A stretch of 64,000 bases of DNA, from contig NZ_CP132335.1 of assembly GCF_030758295.1 (NCBI RefSeq), forward strand, positions 248,001 through 312,000, read 5' to 3'. Under the pieces are notes generated by a model, which did not search any database, had not been told where the DNA came from, and saw only the letters and a list, made by a program, of their open reading frames with translations. The stretch's first letter is position 1, and every line of letters begins with the position of its first letter. This document shows positions 33,276 to 41,880 of this stretch, piece after piece. Source of the DNA: Pararhizobium sp. IMCC21322. Its GTDB lineage: Bacteria > Pseudomonadota > Alphaproteobacteria > Rhizobiales > GCA-2746425. The translations under genes and the position numbers were made by a program.

Positions 33276-33866
33276 ATGTTACCCATCCCTTTCAACACGC
33301 TTCCTCAAATCGCCCTGAAGCCTAAAGCCCTGCAAAAGGGCGAATTATTGTTTCGCCAGTCGGACCCGCCTGAATTCCTCTATTTCCTGCGCTCCGGACA
33401 CATTCAATTGCTGCGTCATACAGAAGCTGGAGACGGGCTGGTCATTCACAACGCCCATGCCGGTCAGACCTTTGCAGAAGCCTCTTTGTTTTCCAGCAAC
33501 TACCATTGTGATGCTGTCGCCTGCGAGGCCAGTGAACTGATCGCAATGAGTAAAACGCAGATCCTCAAAACCATGCGGCAGAACTCCCTGTTTGCTTTCG
33601 CCCTCTCCGCCCGTTTTGCCGGAGAGATACAGGCCCATCGCCGCCGGCTGGAATTGCTTTCCATTAAAAATGCGCCACAGCGCGTTTATGCCGCCCTTGC
33701 AGATGGGCTGCTCACGGGCAGTGTGACGGCGATGGCGGCTGAAATCGGCCTCACCCATGAAGCCACCTATCGGGCCCTGTCTCAATTGACGAAAGAGGGC
33801 AGGCTGGTCAAAACCGGGCGCGGCAGATATCACGTGTCTTCAACGCAGATCTCAACCACAGGATAA
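33276..33866 (+). CDS. Crp/Fnr family transcriptional regulator
   Basis: 196 residues. N-terminal cyclic-nucleotide-binding-type beta barrel (~18-115: KGELLFRQSDPPEFLYFLRSGHIQLLRH and GQTFAEASLF), a dimer helix (~125-145) and a C-terminal winged HTH (~150-190: GSVTAMAAEIGLTHEATYRALSQLTKEGRLVKTGRGRY). It lacks the N-terminal cysteines of FNR and the exact cAMP-binding RxS pattern, so the ligand is unknown. The only Shine-Dalgarno-like GGAAGG abuts the ATG, so leaderless or weak initiation is possible. It ends 4 nt before the epimerase gene. Confidence 0.85.
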   Translation: MLPIPFNTLPQIALKPKALQKGELLFRQSDPPEFLYFLRSGHIQLLRHTEAGDGLVIHNAHAGQTFAEASLFSSNYHCDAVACEASELIAMSKTQILKTMRQNSLFAFALSARFAGEIQAHRRRLELLSIKNAPQRVYAALADGLLTGSVTAMAAEIGLTHEATYRALSQLTKEGRLVKTGRGRYHVSSTQISTTG

Positions 33867-33870
33867 CACC

Positions 33871-34761
33871 ATGACGGCCAAACGAATTCTCTTCACTGGC
33901 GGCTCCGGCAAGGCCGGCAAGCATGTCGTGCCCTATCTGCTGGATCAGGGCCACCAGGTGCTCAACGTCGATCTGAAACCGCTGGATCATCCCGGCGTTG
34001 ATAATCTGATCGCCGACATCACCCAATCCGGCGAGATGTTCAACGCCATGACCTCCTATGCCAATTTTAGTGAATTGAAGCCGGGAACAGGTGTTCCAAA
34101 ATTTGATGCGGTGGTTCATTTTGCAGCGGTTCCGCGCATTCTGATCAATCCTGATAATGAGACATTTCGCGTCAACACCATCGGCACCTACAACGTCATT
34201 GAAGCTGCCGTAAAACTCGGCATTCCCAAAATTGTCATCGCCTCATCAGAAACTACCTATGGCATCTGCTTTGCTGATGGCGAGGTTGATCTGGATTATC
34301 TGCCGGTGGATGAAGACTATACGGTCAATCCCATGGACAGTTATGGCCTGTCCAAAGTGGTCAATGAAGACACCGCCCGCGCCTTTCAACGCCGTTCCGG
34401 CTTCGACATATATGCCCTGCGCATCGGCAATGTGATTGAGCCCCATGAATATGATCGCTTCCCCGGCTTCTTTGAAAATCCGATCCAGCGTCGCCGCAAT
34501 ATTTTTTGCTATATTGATGCACGTGATCTGGGCCAGATTGTTGATCTTTGCCTTGCGAAAGACGGTCTTGGTTATCAGGTCTTCAATGCGGGCAACAACA
34601 ACAATTCAGTTGATATTCCAAGCCCGGAAATCGCCAAACGTTTCTTCCCGAATGTGCCTTTGACCCATGAACTGGAAGATGAGGAAGCGCTTTATTCAAA
34701 CCGCAAGATCCGGGACATGCTTGGCTTCAAGGAACAGCACAATTGGCGCAAATATGTCTGA
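33871..34761 (+). CDS. NAD-dependent epimerase/dehydratase (extended SDR)
   Basis: 296 residues. NAD motif LFTGGSGKAGKHV at the N-terminus; VVHFAAVPR, then catalytic S-S-E with Y-x-x-x-K as SYGLSK (~residues 158-163). The C-terminal part gives the SDR-extended fold with GYQVFNAGNNN. Substrate class is sugar-nucleotide or related hydroxy compound; not resolvable. Only 4 nt after the Crp/Fnr gene, hence likely the same transcript. Confidence 0.82.
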   Translation: MTAKRILFTGGSGKAGKHVVPYLLDQGHQVLNVDLKPLDHPGVDNLIADITQSGEMFNAMTSYANFSELKPGTGVPKFDAVVHFAAVPRILINPDNETFRVNTIGTYNVIEAAVKLGIPKIVIASSETTYGICFADGEVDLDYLPVDEDYTVNPMDSYGLSKVVNEDTARAFQRRSGFDIYALRIGNVIEPHEYDRFPGFFENPIQRRRNIFCYIDARDLGQIVDLCLAKDGLGYQVFNAGNNNNSVDIPSPEIAKRFFPNVPLTHELEDEEALYSNRKIRDMLGFKEQHNWRKYV

Positions 34762-34819
34762 TGTCCCGCTCCACCGGCACCATCTGTGCAAAATGCAAGA
34801 ATGATTCCATAGTGAGGTC

Positions 34820-36685
34820 ATGACGCAAACAGCTAAATCCAGGCTCTTTGGCCTTTGGCTTGCACTGGCCGTACTTCTGTCAATAGCCATTGGCAGTGCC
34901 GGATTTTCGCTTGTGGAACGCAGTTTTCAAATCCGGTCCGCCGAGCAGGCTCAGGGCACTTTGCGCCTGACCGTGGCGGGCCTGCGCGGCGCATTGAACC
35001 GTTATGAGCCATTGCCGTCTCTGATCGCTGAAAAGCCATCTATCAAAGCGCTGCTTAGCGACACAACCAATCCGGATCTGGCGAGTTCGGTCAATCTGGA
35101 ATTGAAACAGATCGCCGAAGATGTGGGGGCATCCGATATCTATGTCATTGACGCGAACGGCTACACTTGGGCTGCCAGCAATTTTGACCAGACCCACTCC
35201 TTTGTGGGCCTCAGCTACGTCTATCGACCTTACTTTCAGCAAGCCATTGAAGGCGGTCTCGGCCGGTTCTTTGCTCTCGGCACGGCCTCACTGAAACGCG
35301 GCTATTATTTTTCAGCCCCGATCAGGCTGCAGGGTCAGATAGCAGGGGTGGTTACGGTCAAGATTTCAGTCGATGCGCTGGAAGCGGATTGGCGGGGCGC
35401 TGACAGTGAAATTCTGGTGACCGACCAGTTTGGCATTATTTTCATGTCCAGCCGATCAGACTGGCATTTTCAAAGTCTGCAGCCCTTGCAACCGGCAACC
35501 CTTGATGAAATCAAGGCGTTCCGGCAATACCCCATCGATCAGCTTGGCCTTCTGAATTTGCAACGCAAGCCGATTGGTAATCAGGGTGCGGAACGTTTCA
35601 CCATCGGTGTCGGGGGAACAGAAAAACACTTTGTCGCCAATGCCATGGCCATACCGGAGGCGGGTTGGAACGTCCATATTCTGACCCCCACAGCCGCCGC
35701 GCGTACCCAGGCCATAACCGTCATTGTCATTGCCGTTCTTGTGCTGCTGCTGACGATCCTGGTCACGGCCTTCCTGCTGCTTCGGCGCGCGCGTATGGTG
35801 GAGCGCATTGCAGCCCAGCATGCCGCTCAGGAATTGCTGGAAAACCGGGTTGCCGAGCGGACTGTTGACCTCAATCAGGCCAATACCCAATTGCTGCAGG
35901 AAATTGAGGAACGCAAACAGGCCGAACGGCAATTGCGCAAAACCCAGTCGGAGCTGGTACAGGCCGGCAAACTGGCTGCTTTGGGACAGATGTCAGCAGC
36001 GCTTTCCCACGAATTCAATCAGCCTCTGGCCGCTGTCAAAACCTATGCCGATAATGCGGCCACCTATCTGGATCGCAACCGGATTGATGAGGCCCGCGAT
36101 AATGTGGGCCGCATCTCACAAATGGCCGACCGTATGGCCGCCATCAGCAAGCATCTGCGCAATTTTGCTAGACGCCCACAGGAAAAGATCGGGCCTGTGC
36201 CGCTACTGCCGATCATCAGTGATGCGCTGGCTATTCTGTCTGCAAAACTGCGCGACCGGAATGCAAACATCGTCTTCGACCCGCCGCTCAAAGACATCTG
36301 GATCATGGGCGGGCGCGTGCGCCTGCAGCAGGTGCTTGTAAATCTCATCTCCAATGCGCTGGATGCCAGTACGCTGGATAACCCTGCGCATAACGGTCGC
36401 GAACCCGATATTCATCTGACTATCGAGACAACATCTGACCGGGTGCGCATTAAAGTCCGCGATCACGGATCAGGACTGGCGGCTGAGACGAAAAGCCAGA
36501 TTTTCGACCCTTTCTATACCACCAAGGGTCCGGGCGAGGGCCTTGGATTGGGACTGTCCATTTCCTACAACATCATCCGGGATTTCGGCGGACGTCTGCT
36601 GGCCGAAAATCATCCCGATGGAGGAGCAATCTTCACCATTGATCTGGCAGCGGCAGACCAGTTGACGGAAGAGGCTGCAGAATGA
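34820..36685 (+). CDS. dctB: C4-dicarboxylate transport sensor histidine kinase DctB
   Basis: 621 residues. N-terminal membrane helix (~8-28), a large periplasmic double-PDC/dCache sensor (~35-290), a second helix (~297-317), a linker coiled coil (~325-380), the HisKA domain with phospho-acceptor H397 in ALSHEFNQPLAAVKTY, and HATPase_c with NLISNALDAS, KVRDHGSGL and GEGLGLGLSIS. The layout is that of DctB, which senses C4-dicarboxylates. It overlaps dctD by 4 nt (ATGA) and lies upstream of a TRAP system, so a dicarboxylate ligand is likely but not proven. Confidence 0.9.
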   Translation: MTQTAKSRLFGLWLALAVLLSIAIGSAGFSLVERSFQIRSAEQAQGTLRLTVAGLRGALNRYEPLPSLIAEKPSIKALLSDTTNPDLASSVNLELKQIAEDVGASDIYVIDANGYTWAASNFDQTHSFVGLSYVYRPYFQQAIEGGLGRFFALGTASLKRGYYFSAPIRLQGQIAGVVTVKISVDALEADWRGADSEILVTDQFGIIFMSSRSDWHFQSLQPLQPATLDEIKAFRQYPIDQLGLLNLQRKPIGNQGAERFTIGVGGTEKHFVANAMAIPEAGWNVHILTPTAAARTQAITVIVIAVLVLLLTILVTAFLLLRRARMVERIAAQHAAQELLENRVAERTVDLNQANTQLLQEIEERKQAERQLRKTQSELVQAGKLAALGQMSAALSHEFNQPLAAVKTYADNAATYLDRNRIDEARDNVGRISQMADRMAAISKHLRNFARRPQEKIGPVPLLPIISDALAILSAKLRDRNANIVFDPPLKDIWIMGGRVRLQQVLVNLISNALDASTLDNPAHNGREPDIHLTIETTSDRVRIKVRDHGSGLAAETKSQIFDPFYTTKGPGEGLGLGLSISYNIIRDFGGRLLAENHPDGGAIFTIDLAAADQLTEEAAE

Positions 36686-38040
36686 ATGAGCCAACCATTC
36701 TGTTTGTTGATGATGAGGAGCATTTGCGGCTTGCCGCCAAACAGACGCTGGAACTGGCAGACCTGAAGGTCACCTGCCTTCCAGAAGCGACCCTTGCACT
36801 GGATCTGCTCGACCGCAGCTTTCCCGGCATTTTGATGTCCGACATCCGCATGCCCAAAATGGATGGGCTGACACTCATGCAGCGCGCCCTTGAGATTGAT
36901 GCCGAACTGCCGATCGTTCTGATTACCGGTCATGGTGATGTGGCATTGGCCGTGGATACCATGCGCCGGGGTGCTTATGATTTTATCGAAAAACCCTTTG
37001 CGGCAAATCATCTGGTCGAAGTGGCGCGCCGCGCCCTCGACAAGCGCCGCCTGACGCTGGAAAACCGGCATTTACGGTCCGCTGTCGGCGGGCGCGACCG
37101 CCTGGAAGCGCGCTTGATGGGCCGTACCAAAACCATGGTCCAACTGCGCCAGCAAATCAGGGCGGTTGCGCAAACCGACGCGGACGTTCTTCTGATAGGC
37201 GCGACCGGCACCGGCAAGGAAGTGGCTGCCCGCGCCCTGCACGCCATCAGCGAGCGGGCCGATGCGCCTTTTGTGGCCATAAATTGCGCCGCCCTTCCCG
37301 CCGATCTGATTGAAAGCGAATTATTCGGCCATGAAGCCGGGGCTTTTCCCGGTGCAACTCGGTCGCGCTATGGCAAATTTGAACATGCCAGAGGCGGCAC
37401 GATTTTTCTGGACGAGATTGAAAGCATGCCCATGACGCTCCAGGTCAAGCTACTGCGCGTGGTGCAGGATCGCAGCATCATGCGCCTTGGCTCCAACGAC
37501 CCGGTTCCGCTGAATGTGCGCTTTATTGCAGCCAGCAAGCTCGATCTGGAAAGTGAGGCCGAAGCGGGCCGCTTCCGCAGCGATCTGCTCTATCGTCTCA
37601 ATGTGGTCACCCTGCGTATGCCAAAACTGGCAGAACGACGGGAAGATATCCCTCCGCTCTTTACGCAATTGGTGAGCGAGGCTGCGGCGCGCTACAAAAG
37701 CACGCCACCACCCATTCCGTCCTTTCTGCTTGTCTCGGTCGCAGAGCGGGACTGGCCGGGAAATGTGCGTGAGTTGCGCAATGCGGCAGACAGATACGCG
37801 CTTGGCCTTGATCTTGATTTTGTGCAAACCGTGCCAGACCAGACCAAAACCCTATCAGATCGAGTTTCCAGCTTTGAACGCAACGCCATCGCCACTGCGC
37901 TCACAACCCACCATGGCCGCCTGAAGGAAACCTATGAAGCGCTGGGCCTATCGCGAAAATCACTCTATGAGAAAATGCAGAAATACAATCTGAGCCGGGA
38001 AGATTTTGGCGTGGCGAGCAATGAGAACTCGCCAGAGTAG
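36682..38040 (+). CDS. dctD: Sigma-54-dependent response regulator DctD
   Basis: 452 residues. Receiver domain with phospho-acceptor D54 in MSDIRMPKMDG and K near 104 (EKPFAA); AAA+ domain with Walker A GATGTGKEVA, Walker B GGTIFLDEIE and R-finger region; C-terminal Fis-type HTH (RLKETYEALGLSRKSLYEKM). The sigma-54-contact loop reads G-A-F-P-G-A (residues 220-225) instead of GAFTGA. It would activate transporter genes from a -24/-12 promoter; no convincing site was seen before dctP. Confidence 0.9.
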   Translation: MNEPTILFVDDEEHLRLAAKQTLELADLKVTCLPEATLALDLLDRSFPGILMSDIRMPKMDGLTLMQRALEIDAELPIVLITGHGDVALAVDTMRRGAYDFIEKPFAANHLVEVARRALDKRRLTLENRHLRSAVGGRDRLEARLMGRTKTMVQLRQQIRAVAQTDADVLLIGATGTGKEVAARALHAISERADAPFVAINCAALPADLIESELFGHEAGAFPGATRSRYGKFEHARGGTIFLDEIESMPMTLQVKLLRVVQDRSIMRLGSNDPVPLNVRFIAASKLDLESEAEAGRFRSDLLYRLNVVTLRMPKLAERREDIPPLFTQLVSEAAARYKSTPPPIPSFLLVSVAERDWPGNVRELRNAADRYALGLDLDFVQTVPDQTKTLSDRVSSFERNAIATALTTHHGRLKETYEALGLSRKSLYEKMQKYNLSREDFGVASNENSPE

Positions 38041-38045
38041 CGCCA

Positions 38046-38098
38046 ATGGGTGGAAAAGCGGATAGGTTGAAGCCTCTAATGTACCCTTTTCCACCCAT
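38046..38098. repeat. Inverted repeat after dctD
   Basis: Perfect 13-bp arms ATGGGTGGAAAAG (38046-38058) and CTTTTCCACCCAT (38086-38098) with a 27-nt loop. No T-run follows. It begins 6 nt after the dctD stop; it could act as a transcript end or mRNA-stability structure. The remaining 38099-38290 shows no gene. Confidence 0.5.
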
Positions 38099-38290
38099 GG
38101 CGTCCCGAAACCGAAAGAAAACATCGGTTTTCACTTCTTTTGATCTTGAAGCCATCACCCAAAACCTGTGCAAAGCCGCCAGCACATATTCCAAAAGTCG
38201 TTAAGGCATGGCGCAAAGCCAAATTGTGCTTCTGTGAGATTTCAGCTTCTGGAATGTGTCTGACAGATTCAAACGCTAGGGAGGATATTC

Positions 38291-39295
38291 ATGCGTTTCC
38301 TGAAAACCGCAGCGGCTGCCGCTGCAATCATGGCTGTTGCCACAACCGGTGCACTGGCCAGCTGTGAAGATGGCGAAATCGTCATCAAGTTCAGCCACGT
38401 CACCAACACTGACAAACACCCCAAAGGCATCGCCGCCACTTTGTTGGCCGAGCGTGTCAATGCCGAGATGAACGGCAAGGCCTGCATGGAAGTCTTTCCA
38501 AGCTCGACCCTTTACACCGATGAAAAAGTTCTGGAAGCCATGCTCCAGGGCGATGTTCAACTAGCCGCACCATCGCTGTCGCTGTTTGAAAAATTCACCA
38601 AGAAATACCGCATCTTCGATCTGCCTTTCATGTTCAAGAACATCAATGCAGTGGATGAGTTCCAAAACTCTGAAACCGGTAAGGCCATGAAAAATGACAT
38701 GCAGCGCCGTGGCCTGCAGGGTCTGGAATTCTGGCATAATGGCATGAAGCAGATGTCTGCCAACAAGCCTTTGATCCTGCCAACCGATGCAGAAGGCCTG
38801 AAATTCCGCGTCCAGCCATCTGACGTGCTTGTTGCACAGATGGAAGCTATTGGCGGTAGCCCGCAAAAAATGGCGTTTGCCGAAGTTTATGGCGCTCTGC
38901 AGCAAGGTGTTGTCGACGGCCAGGAAAACACCTGGTCCAACATTTTCGGTCGCAAGTTCTTTGAAGTTCAGGACGGCATTACAGAAACCAATCACGGCAT
39001 CATCGACTATATGGTTGTGGCCAGTGTCGATTGGCTCGACGGTTTGGACGCCGATATCCGGGACCAGTTCCTGACCATCCTGAATGAGGTCACCGTGCTT
39101 CGGAACTCTGAATCCACCGCTGTCAACGAAGGGGCCAAACAGTCCATCATCACGGCTGGTGGCGAAGTGCGCCAGTTGGATGCTGATCAGCGTGCAGCCT
39201 GGGTTGAAGCCATGAAGCCGGTGTGGACGCAGTTTGAAGGTGATGTCGGCGCCGAGGCGATTGCCGCGGCACAAGCCATCAACGAAAACCACTAA
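38291..39295 (+). CDS. dctP: TRAP transporter solute-binding protein DctP
   Basis: 334 residues. Signal peptide RFLKTAAAAAAIMAVATTGALAS, then DctP-family features: IKFSHVTNTDKHPKGIAA, FEKFTKKYRIFDLPFMFKN, KFRVQPSDVLVAQMEAIGGSPQKMAFAEVYGALQQGVVDGQENTW with the conserved R that binds a carboxylate. Periplasmic, captures an organic acid for DctQM. GGGAGG stands 8 nt before the ATG. Its stop is followed within 10 nt by a strong hairpin. Confidence 0.93.
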   Translation: MRFLKTAAAAAAIMAVATTGALASCEDGEIVIKFSHVTNTDKHPKGIAATLLAERVNAEMNGKACMEVFPSSTLYTDEKVLEAMLQGDVQLAAPSLSLFEKFTKKYRIFDLPFMFKNINAVDEFQNSETGKAMKNDMQRRGLQGLEFWHNGMKQMSANKPLILPTDAEGLKFRVQPSDVLVAQMEAIGGSPQKMAFAEVYGALQQGVVDGQENTWSNIFGRKFFEVQDGITETNHGIIDYMVVASVDWLDGLDADIRDQFLTILNEVTVLRNSESTAVNEGAKQSIITAGGEVRQLDADQRAAWVEAMKPVWTQFEGDVGAEAIAAAQAINENH

Positions 39296-39304
39296 CAAAC
39301 ACGA

Positions 39305-39330
39305 TCGGGCGGTGTTTTGGCACCGCCCGA
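39305..39330 (+). promoter_or_regulatory. Intercistronic hairpin between dctP and dctQ
   Basis: 10-bp stem TCGGGCGGTG / CACCGCCCGA with a TTTTGG loop and no T-run after it. A structure here can protect the upstream dctP mRNA or reduce read-through. Confidence 0.65.
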
Positions 39331-39373
39331 AATTCCTGAATGAATGTCTGAATGCATGTCTGGGGAGGCACAG

Positions 39374-40042
39374 ATGCAAGCCAAGGGAAGACGCATAACG
39401 GATGCAATTGAGGAAACTTTGATTGCAGCCATTTTAGGCGTTATGACGCTCATCACCTTTGCCAATGTGCTGGTGCGCTATGCGCTGAACTCCAACATCT
39501 TGTGGGCACTTGAGGCGACTGTTTTTCTGTTTGGCTGGCTCGTGCTTCTGGGTGCTTCCTACGCCGTCAAAAAGAACATCCATCTGGGTGTCGATGTCAT
39601 CATCAACATGCTGGCCCCAAAGACACAACGCGTGCTGGGCCTCATCTCTGTCAGTCTATGCATCATTTTTGCCGCCCTGCTGCTGAAGGGCAGTTGGGAT
39701 TATTGGGCGAATTTCGCCAATCTGCCGCAGACAACAGGCCGCTGGTTCCCAACCGGATTTGAAACCGAATTTCGTGGCCGCGCCTGGTATGAGGTCGGTG
39801 ATGTGCCGATGCCCGAATGGTTGCGCTGGATGGAGGACGTCTTCAATGAAGGCGAAGAATACGAAAAAATTCCCAAACTCATTCCCTATTTCGTCATGCC
39901 CTTATCCATGGCGCTGCTGCTGTACCGTTTTCTGCAGGCCGCTTTGCGCATCTGGAGCGGAAAATCCGACCGGCTGATCGCCTCGCATGAGGCAGAGGAC
40001 GACATTGAAGAAGCCGCAGCCCGGATTGAGAGTGCGAAATAA
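39374..40042 (+). CDS. dctQ: TRAP transporter small permease DctQ
   Basis: About 222 residues from ATG 39374 (GGGGAGG 7 nt upstream); an ATG-like start 10 codons before lacks this. Four membrane helices; LITFANVLVRYALNSNILWALEATVFLFGWLVLLGASYAVKKNIHLGVD is the DctQ signature. Longer than the ~170-aa average because of a ~50-residue loop (GRWFPTGFETEFRGRAWYEV...EGEEYEKIP) before the last helix. Its stop shares one base with the dctM start (TAATG). Confidence 0.9.
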   Translation: MQAKGRRITDAIEETLIAAILGVMTLITFANVLVRYALNSNILWALEATVFLFGWLVLLGASYAVKKNIHLGVDVIINMLAPKTQRVLGLISVSLCIIFAALLLKGSWDYWANFANLPQTTGRWFPTGFETEFRGRAWYEVGDVPMPEWLRWMEDVFNEGEEYEKIPKLIPYFVMPLSMALLLYRFLQAALRIWSGKSDRLIASHEAEDDIEEAAARIESAK

Positions 40043-41436
40043 TGGACGTCATCTTTCTCTTTGTCATGGTCATCGGCCTGCTGTTGATCGGCGTTCCCAT
40101 TGCCGTCTCGCTGGGTCTTTCCTCAATCCTGTTCCTGCTGCTGTTTTCCGATACGTCGCTTGCCTCGGTCGCACAAACCCTGTTTTCCGCCTTTGAAGGC
40201 CACTTCACCCTTCTGGCGATTCCGTTTTTCATTCTCGCTTCATCCTTCATGTCCACCGGCGGCGTGGCCCAACGGATCATTCGCTTTTCAATTGCCTGTG
40301 TGGGCCATTTCCGGGGCGGTCTTGCCATTGCCGGTGTCTTTGCCTGCATGATGTTTGCCGCCCTTTCCGGCTCATCACCAGCCACCGTTGTCGCCATCGG
40401 TTCCATCGTCATCGCTGCCATGCGTCAGGCTGGTTACACCAAGGAATTTGCTGCAGGCGTTATCTGTAATGCAGGCACATTGGGCATTCTCATCCCGCCA
40501 TCCATCGTCATGGTGGTGTATGCTGCAGCGGTTGATGTCTCTGTCGGGCGCATGTTCCTGGCGGGCGTTATTCCCGGCATTCTGGCAGGCCTGTTCCTGA
40601 TGATTACGATCTACGTCATTGCCACATACAAAAAAATGCCGAAAGGCACCTGGGCCGGTTGGCGTGAAATCTGGGCCTCCTTCCGCGATGCGGTCTGGGG
40701 CCTGATGCTGATTGTCATCATCATGGTTGGCATTTATGGCATTCCCGGCGTCACATCGGCCATCTTCACCCCGACAGAAGCCGCCGCTGTTGCCTCGGTC
40801 TATGCCTTTATCGTTGCCGTCTTCGTCTATCGCGACATGGGCCCATTGGCCGAACGCGATGGCCAGGAAAAGAAGAACCTGCTGCAAAAGCCGACGGCCC
40901 TGATCACTGCCTTCTTCCACAAGGACACCAAGCACACTTTGTTTGAAGCCGGTCGTCTGACCATCGTCCTGATGTTCGTCATTGCCAATGCGCTGATCCT
41001 GAAACACGTCCTCACCGACGAGCAGGTGCCGCAGCACATTGCCGGTGTCATGCTGGATGCGGGTCTGGGACCCATTGCCTTCCTGATCGTCGTCAACATA
41101 ATCCTGCTGATCGGCGGTCAGTTCATGGAGCCATCAGGCCTGCTGGTCATCGTCGCCCCACTGGTGTTCCCGATTGCCATGGAACTTGGCATTGACCCGA
41201 TCCATCTCGGCATCATCATGGTGGTCAACATGGAAATCGGCATGATCACACCGCCGGTTGGCCTCAATCTGTTTGTCACCTCAGGCGTTGCCCGAATGCC
41301 CATGATGGCCGTCGTCCGCGCAGCCCTGCCGTTCCTGGCCGTGCTGTTCGTCTTCCTGATTCTGGTCACCTATGTGCCAATCATATCAACCTGGCTGCCA
41401 ACCCTGCTGATGGGGCCGGAACTGATATTGAACTAG
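40042..41436 (+). CDS. dctM: TRAP transporter large permease DctM
   Basis: 464 residues with ~12 membrane helices. Conserved: LLIGVPIAVSLGLSS, FILASSFMSTGGVAQRII, ALSGSSPATVVAIGSI, GTLGILIPPSIVMVVYA, and near the end MEIGMITPPVGLNLFV. A ~40-residue hydrophilic stretch in the middle (RDMGPLAERDGQEKKNLLQKP) is an insert versus the shortest family members. Forms the ion-coupled channel with DctQ. Confidence 0.93.
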   Translation: MDVIFLFVMVIGLLLIGVPIAVSLGLSSILFLLLFSDTSLASVAQTLFSAFEGHFTLLAIPFFILASSFMSTGGVAQRIIRFSIACVGHFRGGLAIAGVFACMMFAALSGSSPATVVAIGSIVIAAMRQAGYTKEFAAGVICNAGTLGILIPPSIVMVVYAAAVDVSVGRMFLAGVIPGILAGLFLMITIYVIATYKKMPKGTWAGWREIWASFRDAVWGLMLIVIIMVGIYGIPGVTSAIFTPTEAAAVASVYAFIVAVFVYRDMGPLAERDGQEKKNLLQKPTALITAFFHKDTKHTLFEAGRLTIVLMFVIANALILKHVLTDEQVPQHIAGVMLDAGLGPIAFLIVVNIILLIGGQFMEPSGLLVIVAPLVFPIAMELGIDPIHLGIIMVVNMEIGMITPPVGLNLFVTSGVARMPMMAVVRAALPFLAVLFVFLILVTYVPIISTWLPTLLMGPELILN

Positions 41437-41479
41437 GGAGCAGGAAAAAGCGGTTCATTGCCGTTTAAAATTGTCGTTG

Positions 41480-41586
41480 CTGGATCCTCGGAATAAATCC
41501 GAGGACGACGGGACCTGCTTGTCAATAAAACTGAATTTACGTCCACATCCGATGCCGTCATTCTCGGATTTATTCCGAGAATCCAG
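41480..41586. repeat. Long palindromic intergenic repeat, copy 2
   Basis: Inverted 32-bp arms (41480-41511 and 41555-41586) with three mismatches and a 43-nt spacer. Each arm again folds on itself (TCGGA-ATAAA-TCCGA core). The layout and flanks match the 25620 copy: CTGGATTCTCGGA versus ATGGATTCTCGGA, and CCGTCWTTCTCGGA. The inner loop differs (ATAAA here, ACAAG there). Confidence 0.85.
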
Positions 41587-41621
41587 TGGTCAAGGCGCTT
41601 GGATCGGGCGAACTCATCCGG

Positions 41622-41788
41622 TCAAATACACCGCCCGCCATACACACGCCGGTCAACATGCTGGCTTCGTCTGAGCGCAGAAAGCAAGACACCCGCGCCC
41701 ATATATATCTTCCGGCGTTTAGAAGAGAGCGAGGGGGATGGTGGCAAGAAATTTGACGGGGATTTCCGGGGTATCATCACCCATGAAG
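41622..41788 (-). pseudogene. Decayed 3' end of an SDR gene
   Basis: On the minus strand the segment reads MGDDTPEIPVKFLATIPLAL, F, stop, TPED, matching MGEDTPEIRAKFLATIPLGR and FSTPED of the intact SDR at 42956. A TCA-to-TAA change creates the stop, followed by frameshifts and a ~10-nt deletion; the last bases (GGCGGGCGGTGTATTTGA) again match the SDR end. Similarity stops abruptly at ~41788. The rest of 41437-41880 holds the long palindromic repeat and otherwise unassigned sequence. Confidence 0.8.
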
Positions 41789-41880
41789 TTTTCTCAACTG
41801 ATTGGCATGATCCGCTTCAACCCAACTACCAGTCCCGCCAATGGGCCCGGAGCTCATAATTCACAATCTTAATGCGCTTT

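Noticed and set aside
38195-38225. Sigma-54 promoter before dctP (GGCATGGCGCAAAGC)
   Set aside because: The GG and GC are 11 nt apart rather than 10 and flanking bases do not match TGGCAC/TTGC.
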